NCBI RefSeq assembly: GCF_008974325.1
Contig: NZ_BKCG01000004.1
Span: 62,001 to 126,000, forward strand
Source: Patiriisocius marinus
Lineage (GTDB): Bacteria; Bacteroidota; Bacteroidia; Flavobacteriales; Flavobacteriaceae
Direction: 5' to 3'
Length of the DNA stretch: 64,000 nt
Shown: positions 63,327-64,000 of the stretch, in pieces
How the letters are laid out: each line of letters begins with the position of its first letter
How positions within the stretch are numbered: the stretch's first letter is position 1
Program-made: the position numbers and the translations under genes
Notes under the pieces: model-generated
Told to the model about the DNA's origin: nothing
The model's input: only the letters and a program-made list of their open reading frames with translations
The model's database searches: none

Positions 63327-64000
63327 TTAACCCTTTCTAAACGTATTTAATATTCTTTTAATTAATCCAGGTTTATTGTCATTTTCATGATATCCATTAC
63401 TATCAACCCCATAACCATATCCATAGCCGTATCCATAACCATAGCCATACTTTGCTTTACTTTCAAAATAATTGAGAACAAAACTAATATTTTTTACTTC
63501 GCCTCGTTTATATTTCTCATTAATCATTTGGAACATTCCCTTTCTAGTATAATTTTGACGAACTACATATAAATTCGCATCACTAAATTTCATTAAATCT
63601 AATGAATCTGCTACTAATCCTAGTGGAGGTGAATCTAAAATTATATAATCATATTGTTTTTTTAACTGCTCAATCATTTCAGCCATACGGTCTCCCATCA
63701 ATAACTCTGATGGATTTGGCGGTATTGGCCCAGATACAATTACATCAAGCGAATCAATTGCTGTCTTCTGTATTACACTTTCTAAATCTGCATCTCTAAT
63801 CAGATAATTAACAACTCCTATATCATTCTCAATATTGAAATCACCAAATATTTTTGGCTTTCTTAAATCCAATCCTAACAATAAGGTTTTCTTACCACTC
63901 AATGCAAATACTGATGCAATATTAATAGAACAAAATGTTTTACCCTCTCCACTAATCGAAGAAGTGATTAATAACGTTTTTGCACCATTAATATCATTTT
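63327..64000 (-). CDS. Wzc-type tyrosine-protein kinase (C-terminal part, cut by window edge)
   Basis: The frame is open to the right edge, so the N-terminal polysaccharide co-polymerase domain lies outside. Visible here are the Walker A SSISGEGKTF (upstream of the first in-frame start-like codon at 63902), Walker A' LLLGLDLRKPKI, Walker B DYIILDSPPLGLVADS, and a C-terminal tail with seven Tyr-Gly pairs (63408-63449). BY-kinases phosphorylate their own tyrosine cluster and control chain length in polysaccharide export. It is the most upstream visible gene of the cluster. Confidence 0.9.
   Translation of the reverse strand, partial: NDINGAKTLLITSSISGEGKTFCSINIASVFALSGKKTLLLGLDLRKPKIFGDFNIENDIGVVNYLIRDADLESVIQKTAIDSLDVIVSGPIPPNPSELLMGDRMAEMIEQLKKQYDYIILDSPPLGLVADSLDLMKFSDANLYVVRQNYTRKGMFQMINEKYKRGEVKNISFVLNYFESKAKYGYGYGYGYGYGYGVDSNGYHENDNKPGLIKRILNTFRKG
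63408..63449 (-). repeat. Seven tandem Tyr-Gly codon pairs
   Basis: A hexanucleotide array (TAT/TAC-GGN) encodes seven Tyr-Gly pairs in the kinase tail. Third bases vary between units, which limits slippage and suggests that the repeat is kept for its protein sequence. Confidence 0.8.

Noticed and set aside
63408-63449. Hexanucleotide array as a phase-variable on/off switch
   Set aside because: Units are multiples of three, so the frame would be kept, and third-base variation reduces slippage.
34798-64000. Phage or conjugative element carrying the glycan cluster
   Set aside because: No integrase, transposase, relaxase, structural phage gene or flanking repeat is seen; gene turnover here looks like ordinary cluster remodelling.

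Overview
The window comes from a Bacteroidota chromosome, almost certainly a (probably marine) member of the Flavobacteriaceae. The evidence is an AT-rich sequence with few Shine-Dalgarno sites, promoters of the TTG-N17/19-TAnnTTTG type, a secreted protein with a type IX secretion C-terminal sorting domain, PorV/PorQ-like and OmpP1/FadL-like outer-membrane proteins, a TonB-dependent receptor with an STN domain next to a DUF4249 lipoprotein, and a prolyl-tRNA synthetase of the archaeal/eukaryotic type. There is no phage, transposase, integrase or CRISPR array.

Region 1 (1-34.8 kb) is a mosaic of short housekeeping operons on both strands: an FG-GAP surface protein, an esterase lipoprotein, a PASTA protein coupled to an RluD-type pseudouridine synthase, ddl, coaD, tRNA-Glu plus rpsT, proS, a repeat-rich lipoprotein and OmpP1, a SulP transporter, several small lipoproteins, an MFS permease, csaA, a thioredoxin-like protein, a cyclophilin-FKBP fusion, recQ, kpsF, tatC, lptB, a three-gene outer-membrane uptake locus (TonB receptor, DUF4249 lipoprotein, plug-like partner), a zinc alcohol dehydrogenase, pssA, a PorV-like protein and a DUF4105 membrane protein. 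Convergent genes are separated either by strong bidirectional hairpins or by nothing at all.

Region 2 (34.8-64 kb) is one co-oriented block on the minus strand, read from the right edge towards 34.8 kb: a cell-surface polysaccharide cluster. It begins with a Wzc-type tyrosine kinase cut by the window edge, then a TviB/TviC-like pair making a uronic-acid nucleotide sugar, a Wzm/Wzt ABC exporter with a carbohydrate-binding tail, a methyltransferase, a long run of GT2 and GT4 glycosyltransferases, neuA-neuB-neuC for CMP-sialic (or related nonulosonic) acid, a GT-B protein of unknown specificity, a sulfotransferase, a decayed SGNH-like gene, an acetyltransferase, a Wzy/WaaL-like polymerase or ligase, and finally a polyprenyl-phosphate sugar transferase. 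Many genes overlap by 1 or 4 bases (TAATG, ATGA), implying translational coupling, and many start with GTG or TTG. The predicted product is an acidic, probably sialylated glycan that may also be sulfated, acetylated and methylated.

No wholly new defence or mobile system is visible. The best leads are the unassigned glycosyltransferase beside neuCBA, the plug-like partner of the TonB receptor, a RecQ that has lost its zinc cysteines, the coexistence of ABC-export, Wzy and Wzc components in one cluster, and several perfect inverted or dispersed repeats in intergenic DNA.
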